Shown here piece by piece: positions 15,901 through 17,002 of a DNA stretch of 17,002 nucleotides (within the stretch, counting starts at the first letter, position 1; every line of letters starts with the position of its first letter). The notes under the pieces were generated by a model. That model ran no database searches. It saw only the letters and a list, made by a program, of their open reading frames with translations, and had not been told where the DNA came from. This stretch comes from JASFRS01 sp050114795 (GTDB lineage Bacteria; Pseudomonadota; Alphaproteobacteria; Sphingomonadales; CAKZYD01). The stretch covers positions 1 to 17,002 of the forward strand of contig JASFRS010000038.1 in NCBI GenBank assembly GCA_050114795.1, given 5' to 3'. A program made the translations under genes and the position numbers.

Positions 15901-16771
15901 TTCATTAAACGGGCAATTGGTTGACCGGCGCGGCGTTGAAAATGGACGCTTGGACCTGTGGGTTACGTCACTTGATGATTTTGCGCGCTATCATGGCGAG
16001 CTTGCAACAGACACATCGGATTACAATATTGAATCCCACGGCGTCATGGCAGGGTTCGGTTATGGCCTGACGGATGAAGTCACAATTGGTGCCTTCGTTG
16101 GCTATCAGAACTTGGATCAGGACTTTAGCAGCATCATTGCCGAAAGTAATGGCGACAATATTTTCTTCGGATTATATGGCATTGCTGATTACGGGCGTTT
16201 GAATTTGAACGGTGCCCTCGCCTATCACGCCAGCGATTTGGAATCATCGCGTTTCATCGCACCACTGGGCCTTAGGGCTTATGGCCACTATGATACCGAA
16301 GTCTTCACCGCTCATAGTCGGATTGGTTATGAAATTCTCTCCAACGACACTTGGTTTGTTGAGCCATATGCAGGGATTGCCTATATCGCTGCGGATCGTC
16401 AAACTTTTGAAGAACGTGGTGCAAATGCCGCCAATCTTGAAGTCTTAGGCGGCACAACCCACTTCGCATATCTGGACTTAGGCACACGCATTTCAGGTGG
16501 CCTCTTCGGTGGTAGCCTAATCCCGCATATCAGTGCTGCATGGCGCTATGACCTGGTTGATGATGATAATTCCGTCACCCAGCGCTTCCTAAGTGGCGGC
16601 GACTATTTCACTGTCCCTGGTGCTGACTTAGAACGCAGCAGATTGGCCGCATCCGCTGGCTTCCTGGCTTATTTGACTGAAACATTTTCAATCTATGCCA
16701 CATATGATGGCGAATTCGGTGATGCACTGACAAGCCACGGCTTCCGCGCTGGATTCAGTTATAAATTCTAA
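12983..16771 (+). CDS. Type Va autotransporter, shorter paralogue
   Basis: Surface protein of 1262 residues when started at ATG 12983. GAGA lies six bases before this codon; the frame also allows GTG 12980 and TTG 12971. The signal peptide is 1-37, cut at GWA|QD. Residues 38-518 are Asn/Thr/Gly-rich solenoid turns with TN(S/D)GTI and AHGI-type motifs. A single 19+21-residue pair with GGGTD and GAGDD follows (519-558), then two FxNxE strand modules, a pertactin-like stretch and the barrel (about 985-1262), ending in the same AGFSYKF as its neighbour. From residue ~520 it is colinear with the upstream gene: the LGxGDD marks are 186 residues apart in both, and DRRGV to the end is 281 residues in both. 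The mature chain has no cysteine. No enzyme motif was recognised; an adhesin-like role is inference. Confidence 0.93.
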   Translation: MRAIYSNVPALGLLRQAAKLTLLTSCSVLTLSSAGWAQDNTPDITLNNGDPDFTTAGDSNTSGVNSPNILAEGFNGTIVVRAGDTLTSTGDNDNMGNFPSGGIIAQDTNGLSATITIVNSGTISHAGAGSLGIGTRDIENVDITNSGTIQTSGGSSVNLRNVQSGAFKNSGTITISAGATGVLASNSSLDITNEAGATIETNGPAVDAILLFDTTDTNVSNAGTISTTDGNGVFVNGGTGAVVHNQQGGSISVSGLSRNGIQASNTSNLTIINDGTITTDGVIGSGIVTANLTSGTIRNGETGTITTTGVAASGITGLSAISSIENAGLINTQGDDGSGIALQSSVNSTVTNEETGEIITSGARANGIGNFGTASLTTTITNDGAIDVIGSEANGILNQGFDQANTINSTTGEILVAGDDAHGISVTSGNTSTIQNDGLIEVTGANGFGIRIGDLTSGSQTTNGANGAISATSTTGEGVVYTATTGDNALTNDGTITATVNAVRAGDSNESIVNNGTLSGNVILGGGTDTISNSGTINGDIDLGAGDDSFEYRSGSANGAVDGGSGSDTVVFTVTASDAAQNVDGSAFTNVETADHSAGGDLTLAFNSAVGFNNIVVGANSNLTLQNAQGTNVTTTVDAGGSLTVDATSSLSNTNAGGTVVSALGDSITVANEGSLSATGTDGTAIALANGTNTVTNFGSINATGLAISGGSGNDSINNAGTITGDAQLGAGDDELVLAASAQYNGTVDFGDGNDTLIFDVPDGNSRTIDRANFDPFNNLERLEKFGNGALFINAGTTADVGSSFIHAGLFQVDGVFNSNVFIDASALLIGDGQIGGDATVAGGYSAGSGLGQTTIDGNLTLNDTSVFFIDLNSTDADLSLVGGSAVFQNGALVLVPDGQIVSDTGSVRYEVVRTQGGVTDNFSTIDTGGIGRALVFVEGNSLFVEVITQIGDGEVYTTTPAINTTSALTVIDSLNGQLVDRRGVENGRLDLWVTSLDDFARYHGELATDTSDYNIESHGVMAGFGYGLTDEVTIGAFVGYQNLDQDFSSIIAESNGDNIFFGLYGIADYGRLNLNGALAYHASDLESSRFIAPLGLRAYGHYDTEVFTAHSRIGYEILSNDTWFVEPYAGIAYIAADRQTFEERGANAANLEVLGGTTHFAYLDLGTRISGGLFGGSLIPHISAAWRYDLVDDDNSVTQRFLSGGDYFTVPGADLERSRLAASAGFLAYLTETFSIYATYDGEFGDALTSHGFRAGFSYKF

Positions 16772-16793
16772 AGACAGACCAAATAACGATATC

Positions 16794-16820
16794 AAGGGCA
16801 CTTCGGTGCCCTTTTTCTTT
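16794..16820 (+). terminator. Strong intrinsic terminator after the second autotransporter gene
   Basis: An exact 8-bp stem (AAGGGCAC at 16794-16801 with its complement at 16806-16813) closes a stable TTCG tetraloop, and a T-rich run TTTTTCTTTT follows. It begins 22 bases after the stop codon. Confidence 0.93.
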
Positions 16821-16831
16821 TCCAGTTTTAT

Positions 16832-17002
16832 TTAGGAATGATGAGTGCACCTCACCAGTTCAATAAACCATTTCCAATGGTGCCAGCTCACTGATTTGTC
16901 TCTCAACACTTGTTTTTCCCAAACTTGCAGTAATGCACTGAAAACAAATTGAAGGCACAAGGTGACCTGCGGATCATAGAGAGGCAAACGATAATATAAA
17001 AA
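16832..17002 (-). other. Possible 3' end of a convergent gene, cut by the window edge
   Basis: One - strand frame is open from the window edge for 56 codons to a TAA at 16832-16834, with no start codon inside. It reads ...LPLYDPQVTLCLQFVFSALL... and ends ...FIELVRCTHHS. It would be convergent with the autotransporter gene, and the terminator lies between them. A frame this long can be open by chance, and I recognise no family. Confidence 0.25.

Overview
The window looks like chromosomal DNA of a Gram-negative, probably marine or aquatic alphaproteobacterium. The evidence is an alphaproteobacterial-type acetyl-CoA synthetase, an IVVTGSRI-type TonB-dependent receptor, two classical (type Va) autotransporters, and perfect TTAA-N7-TTAA motifs, the consensus of the alphaproteobacterial cell-cycle regulator CtrA. 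By eye the base composition is moderate (somewhat under 50% GC in genes, much more AT-rich between genes). I cannot name the genus. No phage, IS, integrase, CRISPR, tRNA or rRNA signature was seen.

Layout. (1) 1-1406, + strand: the last ~70% of acs, cut by the window edge, followed by two hairpins. (2) 1407-1769: a very AT-rich intergenic stretch ending in a leader with nested inverted repeats that reach into the ribosome binding site. (3) 1770-4763, +: a TonB-dependent outer-membrane receptor. (4) 4786-4815: a strong hairpin terminator shared with the convergent gene. (5) 4814-6421, - strand: an SGLT-type sodium/sugar symporter that keeps all the sugar-contact residues known from animal SGLT1. 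(6) 6422-6950: a 529-bp divergent intergenic region with a perfect 30-bp palindrome, further dyads, a CtrA-type site and a promoter. (7) 6951-12818, +: a 1955-residue autotransporter. (8) 12983-16771, +: a 1262-residue paralogous autotransporter with its own CtrA-type site, promoter and terminator. (9) 16772-17002: terminator, then possibly the 3' end of a convergent - strand gene.

How the genes may work together. The receptor (outer membrane) and the symporter (inner membrane) could form a nutrient uptake route, probably for a sugar or sugar derivative, but they are convergent and any link is inference. The two autotransporters are surface proteins: a secreted beta-solenoid passenger on a C-terminal 12-strand barrel. 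They share a colinear C-terminal ~720 residues with identical internal spacing, while the N-terminal passengers differ in length and sequence.

The two most notable observations are these. First, both autotransporter genes carry a perfect TTAA-N7-TTAA site at almost the same distance from a candidate -10 box, suggesting cell-cycle (CtrA) control of this surface pair. Second, the long passenger contains a strict alternation of 19- and 21-residue turns (seven 40-residue units) with RTX-like GxGxD motifs, of which the paralogue keeps only one unit at the matching place.
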